This document shows, piece by piece, positions 26,281 through 36,899 of a stretch of 64,000 nt of DNA. The notes under the pieces are model-generated. The model was not told where the DNA came from. It saw nothing but the letters and a program-made list of their open reading frames with translations, and did no database searches. Position numbers and translations under genes: made by a program. Location: contig NZ_PIQC01000005.1 of NCBI RefSeq assembly GCF_003987255.1, forward strand, positions 124,001 through 188,000, written 5' to 3'. Numbering within the stretch: position 1 is the stretch's first letter; each line of letters begins with the position of its first letter. The DNA comes from Idiomarina ramblicola. GTDB lineage: Bacteria; Pseudomonadota; Gammaproteobacteria; Enterobacterales; Alteromonadaceae.

Positions 26281-26287
26281 GAGACTC
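26266..26287 (+). other. Inverted repeat spanning the S41 protease stop codon
   Basis: GAGTCTCTT (26266-26274) and AAGAGACTC (26279-26287), a 9-bp perfect stem with a 4-nt loop. No T run follows, so it is probably an RNA stem rather than a terminator. Confidence 0.5.
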
Positions 26288-26291
26288 CGTT

Positions 26292-26326
26292 AAGCGGCGG
26301 TTAGTCTCTAACTGCCGCTTTTCTTA
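26292..26326. terminator. Bidirectional terminator between S41 protease and fadE
   Basis: A 13-bp stem (26292-26304 with 26311-26323, one G-T pair) is followed by TTTT on the plus strand. On the minus strand it covers the end and stop codon of fadE. Confidence 0.7.
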
Positions 26327-28640
26327 TGTCACCTTTAGCCGTGTAAAACTGATTATTTTCAATAATACCCGGAGCAAAGCTGTCAACGCCTATAGCCGTT
26401 AAACGCAGCTCTTCGGTTTCAGCCAGTTTTACGGCCGTTTCTTTGTCTACCAAGCCTTTTTCCAGAGCCGCATCGGCCAGTTCTTTACCATTGAGATTTG
26501 ATGATAAATCACCACGTTTTTGCGCCTTCCGCAACGTTTTGTACACCGGCTTCATTTCCAGCATAGACAGAAACGCTTTTTCCATGTGTCCGGTAGCGTC
26601 GCTGATGCTGTCTTTCCAGTAGCACAAGAAAGTGTGGCGATCACGAGTAACGCCTGGCTCCATCATGCTGGTACTGATGTTCTGCAAAATTTCATCCGAC
26701 GGCTTTTTGAAGTGATTGCCCAGAGGGAAAATTAATATCCGCATAGTCCACGCCATAAAGCGGTTCGGAAAGTTATCAAAGAAGCCATAAAACGCATCAG
26801 CAATGGTGTGCAAGTGATGTTTCAGAGCGTAATGAACATAAGGCAGGTCAGCTACCTGACGACCTTCATCTTCAAATCGCTTCAGTACCGCAGAAGCCAT
26901 GTACAGGTGGCTTAAAACATCACCCAAACGAGCTGAAATCATTTCTTTACGTTTTAAATCGCCACCCAGCATCAGCATTGATATGTCTGATGCCAATGCC
27001 AGACCACGGCTCATACGACCCAGCTTACGGTAATAGTGAGCCGTTTCACCACTTACCGGTGATTCACCAAAGCGAGCACCGGTAAGGCCCAGCCATAAAC
27101 TGCCAAACACGTTACTTGCAGCAAAACCGATGTGTTTAAGCAACAGGCTGTCAAACTCGCGCATACCTTCGTCTTCATTTGGGTTAGCCGCAGCCTGCAT
27201 TTCTTTTAACACATAAGGGTGGCAGCGCGTTGCGCCCTGGCCAAATATCATCAGGTTTCGAGTCAGAATATTTGCACCCTCAACCGTGATAGAAACCGGC
27301 GTCGCCATGTAAGCGTGGCCCAGATAGTTATGCGGACCTAATTGAATGCCTTTACCGGCATGAATATCCATGGCGTGCTCAAGTACTTCACGACCCATTT
27401 CTGTCATATGGTACTTGGTCATTGCCGTAACAACCGATGGGCTTTCTCCCTGACACAAAGCAGAAATAGTCAGTCGGCGTGTTGATTCCAGAATGTAATT
27501 GGTGCCGCCAATTTTACCCATTGATGCCTGTACGCCTTCAAACATTCCTATTGGCATACCAAACTGTTGACGCACATAGGCGTAAGCACCGGTCATACGT
27601 TGCGTGACATGGCCTGAGGCTGTTGCCAATGCGGGCAATGAAATACCGCGCCCCGCTGACAAGCACTCAACCAGCATACGCCAGCCTTTACCGGCATAGT
27701 CCGAACCACCGATGATCCACTTCAGCGGGATGAAAACATCCTTACCAAAGGTTGTACCGTTTAAAAACGCCTGATTCAGTGGAAAGTGACGATCGCCAAT
27801 TTCAATGCCTTTATGCGAGGTAGGGATTAACGCACAAGTAATACCAATTTCTTTTTTATTACCTAACAAGGCATCCGGATCGTAGAGTTTAAACGCTAAA
27901 CCTAACACCGTTGCTGAAGGGGCTAAGGTGATATAACGCTTAGACCAGTTAAGACGAATACCAACAACTTCTTCACCTTCGTGCTCGCCTTTACAAATAA
28001 TACCTTCATCCGGAATAGCACCAGCGTCTGAGCCTGCTTCAGGCCCAGTTAAGGCAAAACACGGAATATCGGTTCCATCTGCAAGACGCGGCAACCAGTA
28101 GTCTTTTTGCTCTTTGGTACCATAATGCGTTAATAACTCGCCCGGACCTAAAGAGTTCGGAACCATGACAGACACAGCAGCGCTAATAGAGCGGCTAGCA
28201 ATGCGAGAAACAATGTAGGAGTTTGCCGCTGGTGAGAAATCAAGCCCACCGTAGTCTTTACCAATAATCATCGCAAAGAAGTGCTCTTTACGAAGATAGT
28301 CCCAAACGGGCTTGGGTAAATCGCGATCCTGTTGAACAATTTTAAAATCATCCAACATATCCATTAGCTTCGCTAATTGATTATCAACAAAAGCTTGCTC
28401 GTCTCGTGTCAATTTCGGTTCAGGTACATCCAGCAGCTTTTGCCAGTCCGGACGACCACTAAACAGTTCTCCATCCCACCAAACGTCCCCCGCTTCCATG
28501 GCTTCACGTTCCGTGTCGGACATGGGTGGCAAAATGCGCTTAAAAATAGCAAATACAGGTTTAGTCACCAGGCTGCGGCGGATATCTCCGACTGCAAACA
28601 CCAGTACCACTAAAACCACTAACAGAATAATAATTTCCAT
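26301..28640 (-). CDS. fadE: FadE-type acyl-CoA dehydrogenase
   Basis: 779 residues, close to the long FadE form (814 in E. coli) with its C-terminal DUF1974 domain. An N-terminal membrane anchor (3-20) is followed by PPMSDTEREAMEAGDVWWDGELFSG. The dehydrogenase core has CFALTGPEAGSDAGAIPD (flavin site) and ADGTDIP. It carries out the first step of fatty-acid beta-oxidation, with electrons passing to ETF and ETF-QO (partly at the window start). GGAG precedes the ATG. The regulator directly upstream probably controls it. Confidence 0.95.
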   Translation of the reverse strand: MEIIILLVVLVVLVFAVGDIRRSLVTKPVFAIFKRILPPMSDTEREAMEAGDVWWDGELFSGRPDWQKLLDVPEPKLTRDEQAFVDNQLAKLMDMLDDFKIVQQDRDLPKPVWDYLRKEHFFAMIIGKDYGGLDFSPAANSYIVSRIASRSISAAVSVMVPNSLGPGELLTHYGTKEQKDYWLPRLADGTDIPCFALTGPEAGSDAGAIPDEGIICKGEHEGEEVVGIRLNWSKRYITLAPSATVLGLAFKLYDPDALLGNKKEIGITCALIPTSHKGIEIGDRHFPLNQAFLNGTTFGKDVFIPLKWIIGGSDYAGKGWRMLVECLSAGRGISLPALATASGHVTQRMTGAYAYVRQQFGMPIGMFEGVQASMGKIGGTNYILESTRRLTISALCQGESPSVVTAMTKYHMTEMGREVLEHAMDIHAGKGIQLGPHNYLGHAYMATPVSITVEGANILTRNLMIFGQGATRCHPYVLKEMQAAANPNEDEGMREFDSLLLKHIGFAASNVFGSLWLGLTGARFGESPVSGETAHYYRKLGRMSRGLALASDISMLMLGGDLKRKEMISARLGDVLSHLYMASAVLKRFEDEGRQVADLPYVHYALKHHLHTIADAFYGFFDNFPNRFMAWTMRILIFPLGNHFKKPSDEILQNISTSMMEPGVTRDRHTFLCYWKDSISDATGHMEKAFLSMLEMKPVYKTLRKAQKRGDLSSNLNGKELADAALEKGLVDKETAVKLAETEELRLTAIGVDSFAPGIIENNQFYTAKGDIRKAAVRD

Positions 28641-28703
28641 GGTTATCTCCAGTGCACCATCACAATAAAAGTGTAGTCAAATCTCGAACTCACGACAGTC
28701 TCT

Positions 28704-29330
28704 TTACGCCTCTTCGAGCCCGCCCGAAACAAAAGGAATCAAATGATCAATGACATCCTGCGCGTTGACTTTCTGATTAAATTCCGCCTGCGCAATTTCT
28801 ATCAGCGCCTGCCCAGATACCTGAGCAAAAACAGCCGCTCCTAAAATAAAGTGTAGACGCCAGAACATTTGTTGCTCACTCAAATGAGGATTGGCTCGTT
28901 TTAGTAAAGCCAACAAGTGCTGCAATACACCACCGAATTCTTGCTGGGTGTATTTGCGCAAGTGCCCCTGAATTTCTGAGTACGCAAAACCCAGCAACCT
29001 TAAAAATATATCCGGGCCGTGTTTATTGACCTCGGTTAACTTCGCTAAGGGTATTTTGAAGCGCTTAAACAGCTCTTCTGTTTTCAGCTCACTCTGTTGT
29101 TCTGCCAGCTGTAACTGTTCCTCCAGTACCGGCATAAAAACAACTAAATAGCGAGCCATAACAGCCTGTATAAGCGCCTTCTTTGAGCCAAAGTGGTAAT
29201 TAACAGAAGCAAGGTTAACTCCTGCCTCCTGCGTGATCTGCCGTAAAGAGGTCTGCTCAAACCCATCGCGGGAAAAGAGCGTCTCGGCGGCATTTAGTAT
29301 TTTCTTTTGAGTTGAAATGCGTGCTGTCAT
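28704..29330 (-). CDS. TetR-family regulator, PsrA-like (fatty-acid degradation)
   Basis: 208 residues with the N-terminal TetR helix-turn-helix: KKILNAAETLFSRDGFEQTSLRQITQEAGVNLASVNYHFGSKKALIQAV. The SLRQITxxAGVNxASVNYHFG form, the length and the fadE neighbour resemble PsrA, the acyl-CoA-responsive repressor of beta-oxidation genes in many non-enteric gammaproteobacteria. The assignment to PsrA is inferred. An AAAC-N4-GTTT palindrome lies 20 bp before its start. Confidence 0.85.
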   Translation of the reverse strand: MTARISTQKKILNAAETLFSRDGFEQTSLRQITQEAGVNLASVNYHFGSKKALIQAVMARYLVVFMPVLEEQLQLAEQQSELKTEELFKRFKIPLAKLTEVNKHGPDIFLRLLGFAYSEIQGHLRKYTQQEFGGVLQHLLALLKRANPHLSEQQMFWRLHFILGAAVFAQVSGQALIEIAQAEFNQKVNAQDVIDHLIPFVSGGLEEA

Positions 29331-29350
29331 GTAATAAATAAACGCATGAT

Positions 29351-29366
29351 TTAAACATGCGTTTAA
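29351..29366. promoter_or_regulatory. Probable PsrA-type operator
   Basis: TTAAAC-ATGC-GTTTAA, symmetric half sites, lies 21 bp before the TetR-type regulator start. It fits the AAAC-N(2-4)-GTTT pattern described for PsrA. It is nested in a longer inverted repeat (AAACGCATG at 29340-29348 with CATGCGTTT at 29356-29364), so autoregulation is likely. Confidence 0.6.
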
Positions 29367-29445
29367 TCTAATTCATGTCGTTTCAGCGTGCAAGTGTTCG
29401 CTGAATTTAATTTCCATTAACAGCGTAAACTTAAATGTATAGAAC

Positions 29446-30939
29446 TTAATGGCGCCAGTAATGGCGGTGGAACAAGATAAGTACCGTCATAATTTCCAGA
29501 CGACCTGCTAACATGGCAAAAATTAACAGTAATTTAGCGCCTGAATCAAGGCTCGAAAAGTTACCCGCCGGTCCAATGATCTCACCGAGACCCGGACCCA
29601 CATTACCCACTGCGGAGGCCGCTCCGGATATTGCCGTTAAAAAGTCGAGATCAAATAGCGACAACCCTAAAGCAATAACGGCTATTAGCAGAAAATACAT
29701 AAAGCAGAACGCAACCATTGACCCCAATAAAGAGTCATTTACCCGACGATCTTGATAAGTTTGCACACTCACCAGATTAGGATGAATTAATTGACTAAAC
29801 TGTTTTCTCAGTAGCAGTTGAGACAATTGGAAACGGAAAATTTTCATACCACCGGAAGTTGAACCGGTACAACCACCAATAAACATTAAATAGAAGAAAA
29901 CCATTAACGACCAGCTTCCCCAACTGCCGTAATCTTCGGTCGCGTACCCCGTTGTTGTTACCACCGAAACCACGTTAAAAGCCGTGTGCATTAACGCATC
30001 ACCGAATTCGCGGCCTTTAACTATCTGCACCAACGTAATCAACGCAATAGCAATAATCAGAAAGGTCACGAAAGCGCGTACCTGAGTATCCTTCCACAGC
30101 GGTTCAAAATCTCTTTTTAGCAAGCGGATATAGAGCACAAAAGGTAATGCCCCGGCAACCATAAAAATGGTACCGGTAATAATCAAAAAGGGCGTATCAG
30201 AAAAGTGCCCAAAAGACGCATCGTAATTTGAGAAACCCGCAGTACCAATGGTTGTCATACCGTGAACAAAAGCATCAAAACTGCCCATTCCGCCCACTAA
30301 ATACAAACCGACAACAGCAGCTGTCAGTATGAGGTAAACTCGCCCTATTGCCATCACCATATGGCTTGAGCGTGGCATGAACTTTCCGGACATGTCTGAC
30401 GATTCCGCCTGGAACAGACGCATACCACCCACTTGCAGGAACGGCAAAATGGCCATGGCCATAACGATAATTCCAATACCACCTAACCACTGCAGCATGG
30501 CTCGCCACAGTAAAACGCTGGCAGGTAAATCGTCCAACCCTGAAATCACCGTCGCGCCGGTGGTCGTAATGGCAGACATGGACTCAAACCAGGCACTGGA
30601 AAAATCCATATACGGCTGAGCAAAAATAAAGGGCAAGGTTGCAAACAAGCTGGCAGAAATCCAACACAATGAGGTTAGCAAGAACACTTGTCGTGCTCGT
30701 AGTTTGGCATCGCCAACCGGCTGCAAAAATAGCAGAAGACCAACGACTAACCCCAAAATAGACAGGGTAAGGTAAGTCCATTGCTCTTTTTCACCATTTA
30801 CCACAGCCATCACAAATGGTGCTAAAAGCGCAATCGAAAGCAAAGCAATAAGACCACCCACCGCCTTGAGCAATAACTTAATTGCCTGCCGGCTATCGAG
30901 TGGTGTTTGGCCCAATGATTGATTTGCTTGCAGTGACAT
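29446..30939 (-). CDS. trkH: Trk potassium transporter, membrane subunit TrkH
   Basis: 497 residues, about 10 membrane helices with four pore-loop repeats. Selectivity-filter glycines are visible in ITTTGATVI, TIGTAGFSNYD, TTTGYATEDYG and SAVGNVGPG. TrkH takes up potassium together with TrkA (not in this window). Last gene of the hemA...kdsA-trkH operon, 4 bp after kdsA. Confidence 0.93.
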   Translation of the reverse strand: MSLQANQSLGQTPLDSRQAIKLLLKAVGGLIALLSIALLAPFVMAVVNGEKEQWTYLTLSILGLVVGLLLFLQPVGDAKLRARQVFLLTSLCWISASLFATLPFIFAQPYMDFSSAWFESMSAITTTGATVISGLDDLPASVLLWRAMLQWLGGIGIIVMAMAILPFLQVGGMRLFQAESSDMSGKFMPRSSHMVMAIGRVYLILTAAVVGLYLVGGMGSFDAFVHGMTTIGTAGFSNYDASFGHFSDTPFLIITGTIFMVAGALPFVLYIRLLKRDFEPLWKDTQVRAFVTFLIIAIALITLVQIVKGREFGDALMHTAFNVVSVVTTTGYATEDYGSWGSWSLMVFFYLMFIGGCTGSTSGGMKIFRFQLSQLLLRKQFSQLIHPNLVSVQTYQDRRVNDSLLGSMVAFCFMYFLLIAVIALGLSLFDLDFLTAISGAASAVGNVGPGLGEIIGPAGNFSSLDSGAKLLLIFAMLAGRLEIMTVLILFHRHYWRH

Positions 30940-30943
30940 AGTG

Positions 30944-31801
<858 letters not shown>

Positions 31802-33073
31802 TTAGCTACCGACAACTCTTAGAATCTGGCCAGCAAAGTACGCCATATAAGTTCCAAGCGCATAGCCCATAACCGCTAATAATACCCCAACCGGTGCTAA
31901 AGAAGGATGGAATGCCGAAGCGACAACCGGTGCCGACGCTGCGCCACCCACATTCGCCTGGCTACCAACGGCCATATAGAACACCGGCGCACGAAGCAGT
32001 TTTGCCACTAATAACATCAGCCCTGCATGAATCATCATCCAGATAGCACCGATTAAGAAGTACTTAGGCGCCTCTACAATTTTTGTCACATCCATATGCA
32101 GCCCGATACTGGCAACCAACACATAAACAAACACTGAGCCTATTTTTGAAGCACCAGCGGCTTCCATTGACCGTGCCCGGGTAAAGGACAGCGCTATACC
32201 ACCGGCAGTGGCCAGCACAATGACCCAAAAGAATAAGCTATCAAGACTAAACTTACTTAATGCTGGATAGTGAGTCGCAATGGCGGGCGCAATCCAGTCC
32301 GCTAATAAATGCGCTAAACCAGCAACACCAAAACCGATAGCCAGAATGAGCATTAAATCACGCAGGCTGGGGTTTCTGACATGTTCTGCTTCATACCGCT
32401 CTACTTTGTGGCGGATATTGTCGATAGCCGATGTGTCAGCGCCGGTACGTGCATCAATTTTTTTAGCGTTTGCGGCCATATAAAGCAGCACGGCCATCCA
32501 TAAGTTGGCAACAATAATATCCACGGTCACCATGGCTGAGAAAATATCACCACCCACTTCATACACTTCTTTCATTGCGGCCTGATTGGCGCCACCGCCA
32601 ATCCAGCTTCCGGCAACGGTTGTCATTCCCCGCCAGACAGCGTCCGGTCCTGCACCACCCAACATGTCAGGGAATATCGCAGACACCAATAACAAGGCTA
32701 TTGGGCCACCAATGACAATACCGAAAGTACCAGTTAAAAATAAGATCAGAGCTTTTGACCCAAGACCCATAATGGCTTTCAAATCGAGGCTTAAGGTGAG
32801 CAATACCATACAGGCCGGTAACAGATAATCCATTGCAATATCCGTTACTGCCGTTTGATTCCCGTCAACGATGCCAAAAGTATTCAGCAACGACGGTAAA
32901 AAGTAACAAAGCAATAAAGCAGGAACAAAGCGGTAGAACTTCTTGAAAAACGGATGATCACTGCTATTGGTATAAAATACAAAACCAAGAATGGCGAATA
33001 GTAAGCCGGCAACGACCCCATCGTTAGTGATTAAGGCATTCGTTTCCGAAACAACAGACTCAGGCGCTAACAT
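31802..33073 (-). CDS. DUF819 family membrane protein
   Basis: 423 residues, about 12 membrane segments: LLFAILGFVFYT, MDYLLPACMVLLTLSLDL, MTTVAGSWIGGGANQAAMKEVYEVGG, VGSQANVGGAASAPVVASAFHP. This is the DUF819 (YjcL-like) family, distantly like Na+-linked or sugar carriers; substrate unknown. It sits between sirB2 and kdsA, where enterobacteria have sirB1. Confidence 0.88.
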   Translation of the reverse strand: MLAPESVVSETNALITNDGVVAGLLFAILGFVFYTNSSDHPFFKKFYRFVPALLLCYFLPSLLNTFGIVDGNQTAVTDIAMDYLLPACMVLLTLSLDLKAIMGLGSKALILFLTGTFGIVIGGPIALLLVSAIFPDMLGGAGPDAVWRGMTTVAGSWIGGGANQAAMKEVYEVGGDIFSAMVTVDIIVANLWMAVLLYMAANAKKIDARTGADTSAIDNIRHKVERYEAEHVRNPSLRDLMLILAIGFGVAGLAHLLADWIAPAIATHYPALSKFSLDSLFFWVIVLATAGGIALSFTRARSMEAAGASKIGSVFVYVLVASIGLHMDVTKIVEAPKYFLIGAIWMMIHAGLMLLVAKLLRAPVFYMAVGSQANVGGAASAPVVASAFHPSLAPVGVLLAVMGYALGTYMAYFAGQILRVVGS

Positions 33074-33088
33074 AGGTAATCCTTTAAA

Positions 33089-33463
33089 TTAACCGGCAAT
33101 AAGTGCTTGTTTTGACATTGCGACGTGCAGCAGGAAGGCAATCCACCCCAACGCGCCGATAAAACCCAGCCAGCGCGCTCCGGCGGTTTTCCCTTTCATA
33201 GCCAATACGCCAAAACCGATATAAGCAATAAGCCCGATTACTTTATCAGTTAGCCAGGGAACCTGAATTGGATACATACTTAAGGTCACCATAATACCGA
33301 CCGCACTGAGCAATAGCAGTGTATCGTTAACGTGAGGCACTATTTTTAACCACTTCTTCTTTAATAGAGGTGAGTCACGAAGCTGAAGTACAAAACGAAA
33401 TAAAAACAGGCTAATCGAAATTAGCACGAACAATACATGCAAGTGTTTAAAAGCAGTGTACAC
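33089..33463 (-). CDS. sirB2: SirB2 family membrane protein
   Basis: 124 residues with four membrane helices. Family features FKHLHVLFVLISISLFLFRF at the N terminus and KIVPHVNDTLLLLSAVGIM in the middle. Role unclear; linked to the hemA-prfA-prmC-kdsA operon in many gammaproteobacteria. Confidence 0.88.
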   Translation of the reverse strand: MYTAFKHLHVLFVLISISLFLFRFVLQLRDSPLLKKKWLKIVPHVNDTLLLLSAVGIMVTLSMYPIQVPWLTDKVIGLIAYIGFGVLAMKGKTAGARWLGFIGALGWIAFLLHVAMSKQALIAG

Positions 33464-33484
33464 AAGTAACCTCTTATAATTTAA

Positions 33485-34957
33485 TTAAATAGTTCTTAAT
33501 TCAGGCAGGGATTTTATCACTACATCAAGGAATTTAGGTGAATAATAACGGCCTCTTTCATCGTTTAAGCGTACAGCAATGTCATCATCGCTGATGCCAC
33601 TTTCCCACCAATCCAGCAGTTGTTCAGTCAACAGCAAAGTCTGGGTACTGATGGCTATATCAGAACCTTGCTTACCTTCTGGCAAACCCAATCCATCCCA
33701 ACGTTCCAATCTTTCAATTAACGCCCGGTGTGCGCTTTGTGTTGCTTCATGCTCACCATGAGCTAATGCTCTTAATGAGCGGGCTACTCTTTGCTGGCAT
33801 GTGGTTTCCACTGCTGCAGCTGCGTCTGAGGCACAGTTCAGTAAAGGTCGAGCCTGTGCGAACAAAGACCAGGCCAACGCCGTGGTCTCCGCATTGTCTG
33901 CCGTCACTCGTTGAGCTACAGCGTAAGCTAAACGAACCTCACTATTCTGCTCAATAACGGCATTAAAATGACTCGCATGATGAAGCATTAATTGATCGGC
34001 CAAACGCGCCAAAAATTGATCGGAATCTTCCAGACAGACGACATTATCCTGTGCTAGCTGAACATTTTCCGAAAACAGCTGCAAAACATGGTGATCGTCA
34101 GCCGTTAGCGACCGTGACAAGCCACCGATAAATAGCACGGAACCGTGTGCCCGACAATGACTTCGGCAATATAAGAGCACGAAATCATCACCATAATAGG
34201 AACCATGATTAGCAATAATATGCTCCAGTTCAGACAGAGCTTTTGAAGGGATCACTGAACGTAATGTCTGACCCACACACACTTTAGAGTCTTCGCCGTG
34301 TGCAGCCAGTACTTTATAAGTGGAACCGTCCTCGTTTGAGGTTGCATACAAGGTTTGTTTGGCGCCACCAATAACCCAGCTCAATTGCTGAACTAGCCCA
34401 TCAACAAAACTATTCATTGGCTGTAAAGCGTACAAGTTTGCTGAGGCTGATATGATTTTTTCAAGCCCGTGCCGGCTCTGATCAATCGACATAATATCGC
34501 GGTATGAGCGCAACGACGACATTACGGCAGTAAAGAGTTTTTGCGCGGTAAGTTCGGTTTTCGATTTGTAGTCGTTAATGTCGTAATTAACGATAACGGT
34601 GCGCTCTGGCGCCTGACCCGGCTGCCCAGTTCGCAGAATAATTCGGGTAAAATGATTATCCGCTTTTTCGCGAATATAACGAGCAACCTGCAAACCAGCG
34701 TCATCAGTTTCCATGACGACATCCAGTAATAGTATTGCCGCATCAGGGTGTTCATCAATGAGTTGCTTTGCCTCTTCACCAGAGAAAGCACTGTAAAACT
34801 TTAAACCACGACCTAAAAAATTAAAGTCATTAAGTGCCAGTTTGGTTACGGCATGCACCTCTGGTTCGTCATCGACAATCAGGATTTTCCAGTATTCTGT
34901 CGGTAATTTTGTGGTTTGCTGGCTGGCTTCGTCAGCAAACATAAACTGATTGCTCAT
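33485..34957 (-). CDS. Response regulator with DUF3369 and degenerate HD-GYP domain
   Basis: 490 residues. Receiver domain 20-140: IVDDEP, phospho-acceptor Asp79 in LLLDVVM, the ILRTGQPG switch region and Lys131/133. A DUF3369 (GAF-like) middle region runs about 150-310. The C-terminal part keeps an HD-GYP remnant, ERWDGLGLPEG (417-427; usual form ERWDGxGYP), but the H-D metal pair and following His residues are missing and GYP is replaced by GLP. So a c-di-GMP phosphodiesterase activity is unlikely. It sits 2 bp after prmC, inside a conserved translation/heme/LPS operon. Confidence 0.85.
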   Translation of the reverse strand: MSNQFMFADEASQQTTKLPTEYWKILIVDDEPEVHAVTKLALNDFNFLGRGLKFYSAFSGEEAKQLIDEHPDAAILLLDVVMETDDAGLQVARYIREKADNHFTRIILRTGQPGQAPERTVIVNYDINDYKSKTELTAQKLFTAVMSSLRSYRDIMSIDQSRHGLEKIISASANLYALQPMNSFVDGLVQQLSWVIGGAKQTLYATSNEDGSTYKVLAAHGEDSKVCVGQTLRSVIPSKALSELEHIIANHGSYYGDDFVLLYCRSHCRAHGSVLFIGGLSRSLTADDHHVLQLFSENVQLAQDNVVCLEDSDQFLARLADQLMLHHASHFNAVIEQNSEVRLAYAVAQRVTADNAETTALAWSLFAQARPLLNCASDAAAAVETTCQQRVARSLRALAHGEHEATQSAHRALIERLERWDGLGLPEGKQGSDIAISTQTLLLTEQLLDWWESGISDDDIAVRLNDERGRYYSPKFLDVVIKSLPELRTI

Positions 34958-34959
34958 TA

Positions 34960-35805
34960 TTATTCTCTCTCCGCCCTGACTTTCGTCCCACCGGTAACTC
35001 GTTCTACCCTAGCATAATCCTGCCAACGGTTAACCTTTTTATAACCACTTTTAAACAGTAGCTCAACCACGCTATCTGCTTGCTGCCATCCTTGCTCAAG
35101 TAACAACCAACCCTGGTCAGCCAAATAGTCTTTAGCTTCTTTTATAATAGTCTCTATATCGGCTAACCCTTTATTTTCTGCAATTAAAGCCGAGTGAGGC
35201 TCAAATCTAACATCGCCTGTAACCAGATGTGGATCGGCTGCATCAATGTAAGGTGGGTTCGATAGAATTAAGTCAAACTTAGAAGACTTTGGCACAGATT
35301 GGAACCAACTACTGCACAAAATTTCAACATCTAAGCCTAAATTTTGACTATTACGGCGGGCCAAGTCCACGGCTTGCTCATTGTTGTCACAAGCCATTAT
35401 CTGCCAGCCAGGACGTTCTGATTTTAACGCCAACGCAATGGCGCCTGTGCCAGTGCCTAAATCCAGTACTTTCGCATTGGCGGGGAGCTCCAGGCCCAGC
35501 GCCACTTCAACCAGGGTTTCGGTATCTGGCCGAGGGATCAATGTACTGTCATTCACCTCGAGCATCAGCGACCAAAATTCACGGCAACCGATTATATGGG
35601 CGACTGGTCGACCTTGCTTACGCGCAACGATGCAATCCTGATACAGCTTTTGCTGCTCTTCTGTTAATTGCCTTTCAGGCCAGGTCAGCAAGTAGGCTTT
35701 GTCTTTATCCAACACATGACAAATTAAAGCCGAGACATCAGCATTAACGTCTTCACTTTGACTTAACTGCTGTCGCCCCCAAGTTATCGCTTGCTGAAGC
35801 GTCAT
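34960..35805 (-). CDS. prmC: Peptide chain release factor N5-glutamine methyltransferase
   Basis: 281 residues. SAM motif [15 protein letters not shown] and the catalytic NPPY in [14 protein letters not shown]. PrmC methylates the GGQ glutamine of RF1/RF2; its substrate gene prfA lies directly upstream with a 4-bp overlap. Confidence 0.96.
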   Translation of the reverse strand: MTLQQAITWGRQQLSQSEDVNADVSALICHVLDKDKAYLLTWPERQLTEEQQKLYQDCIVARKQGRPVAHIIGCREFWSLMLEVNDSTLIPRPDTETLVEVALGLELPANAKVLDLGTGTGAIALALKSERPGWQIMACDNNEQAVDLARRNSQNLGLDVEILCSSWFQSVPKSSKFDLILSNPPYIDAADPHLVTGDVRFEPHSALIAENKGLADIETIIKEAKDYLADQGWLLLEQGWQQADSVVELLFKSGYKKVNRWQDYARVERVTGGTKVRAERE

Positions 35806-36896
35806 TGTTGCCCTTCAGATAAGGCCGCCAGCTGATCGGCCTGATGCTCTGTAATAATCGCATCCAATATGAGATCAATATCGCCAGTTAACACTTCGTC
35901 CAACCTGTATAATGTCAGATTGATACGATGATCAGTGACCCGACTTTGTGGATAATTATAGGTACGAATACGCTCAGAACGATCACCACTGCCCACTAAG
36001 TTTCGACGCGTGCTATCTTCTTCAGCTTGACGCTTTTCATCTTCCAGACGTTGTATTCTTGCCTGTAAAACCGACATCGCTTTAGCCCGGTTTTTATGTT
36101 GCGAGCGCTCTTCCTGACACTCAACCACCACACCAGTTGGTATGTGGGTAAGACGAATAGCAGAATCGGTACGGTTTACATGCTGACCACCAGCGCCTGA
36201 AGCACGATAAGTATCAACACGTAAGTCCGCCGGGTTAATTTCAACGGCTTCGGCTTCTGGAATTTCCGGCAACACGGCAACAGTACAGGCGGAGGTATGA
36301 ATACGCCCCTGTGATTCGGTTTCAGGAACACGCTGTACCCGGTGACCGCCAGACTCAAACTTCATGCGTCCGTAAACACCCTCGCCGCTCATGTGTGCGA
36401 TAATTTCTTTATAACCACCATGCTCACCTTCACTAGCGCTGACAATATTGACCTTCCAGCCATTTTTTTCAGCGTAGCGGCTATACATACGGAATAAATC
36501 GCCGGCGAATATTGACGCTTCGTCACCACCCGCACCGGCACGAATTTCCAAATAGCATGAGCGGTCGTCGTTCGGGTCTTTAGGTAACAATAAAAGTTGC
36601 AGGCGATTTTCCAGCTCTTCTTCGGCTTTTTTTGCTTCTTTTAGCTCTTCTTCCGCCATTTCACGCATTTCAGCATCATCATCTTCAGCCATATCTTTTG
36701 CGGCCGCCTGATTGTCCTGATTCTGGCGATACTCTTCAAAGCAACCAACCACTTCTTCTAATTGAGAGTACTCTCGCGACAATGAGCGGAAACGGTTTTG
36801 ATCACTGATCACATCGGGCTCACCCAATAAAGCCTGCACTTCCTGATAACGCTCAACTAACCCTTCTAGTTTGCGTTCAATGGATGGATTCAACAT
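35802..36896 (-). CDS. prfA: Peptide chain release factor 1
   Basis: 364 residues, typical RF1 length. The GGQ loop is in [22 protein letters not shown] and the PAT-type decoding region is followed by [23 protein letters not shown]. Recognises UAA and UAG. Second gene of the hemA operon, 3 bp after hemA. Confidence 0.97.
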   Translation of the reverse strand: MLNPSIERKLEGLVERYQEVQALLGEPDVISDQNRFRSLSREYSQLEEVVGCFEEYRQNQDNQAAAKDMAEDDDAEMREMAEEELKEAKKAEEELENRLQLLLLPKDPNDDRSCYLEIRAGAGGDEASIFAGDLFRMYSRYAEKNGWKVNIVSASEGEHGGYKEIIAHMSGEGVYGRMKFESGGHRVQRVPETESQGRIHTSACTVAVLPEIPEAEAVEINPADLRVDTYRASGAGGQHVNRTDSAIRLTHIPTGVVVECQEERSQHKNRAKAMSVLQARIQRLEDEKRQAEEDSTRRNLVGSGDRSERIRTYNYPQSRVTDHRINLTLYRLDEVLTGDIDLILDAIITEHQADQLAALSEGQQ

Positions 36897-36899
36897 GTT

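Noticed and set aside
29382-29405. Inverted repeat TTCAGCG/CGCTGAA downstream of trkH as a terminator
   Set aside because: The stem is only 7 bp and no T run follows on the trkH strand; left unassigned.
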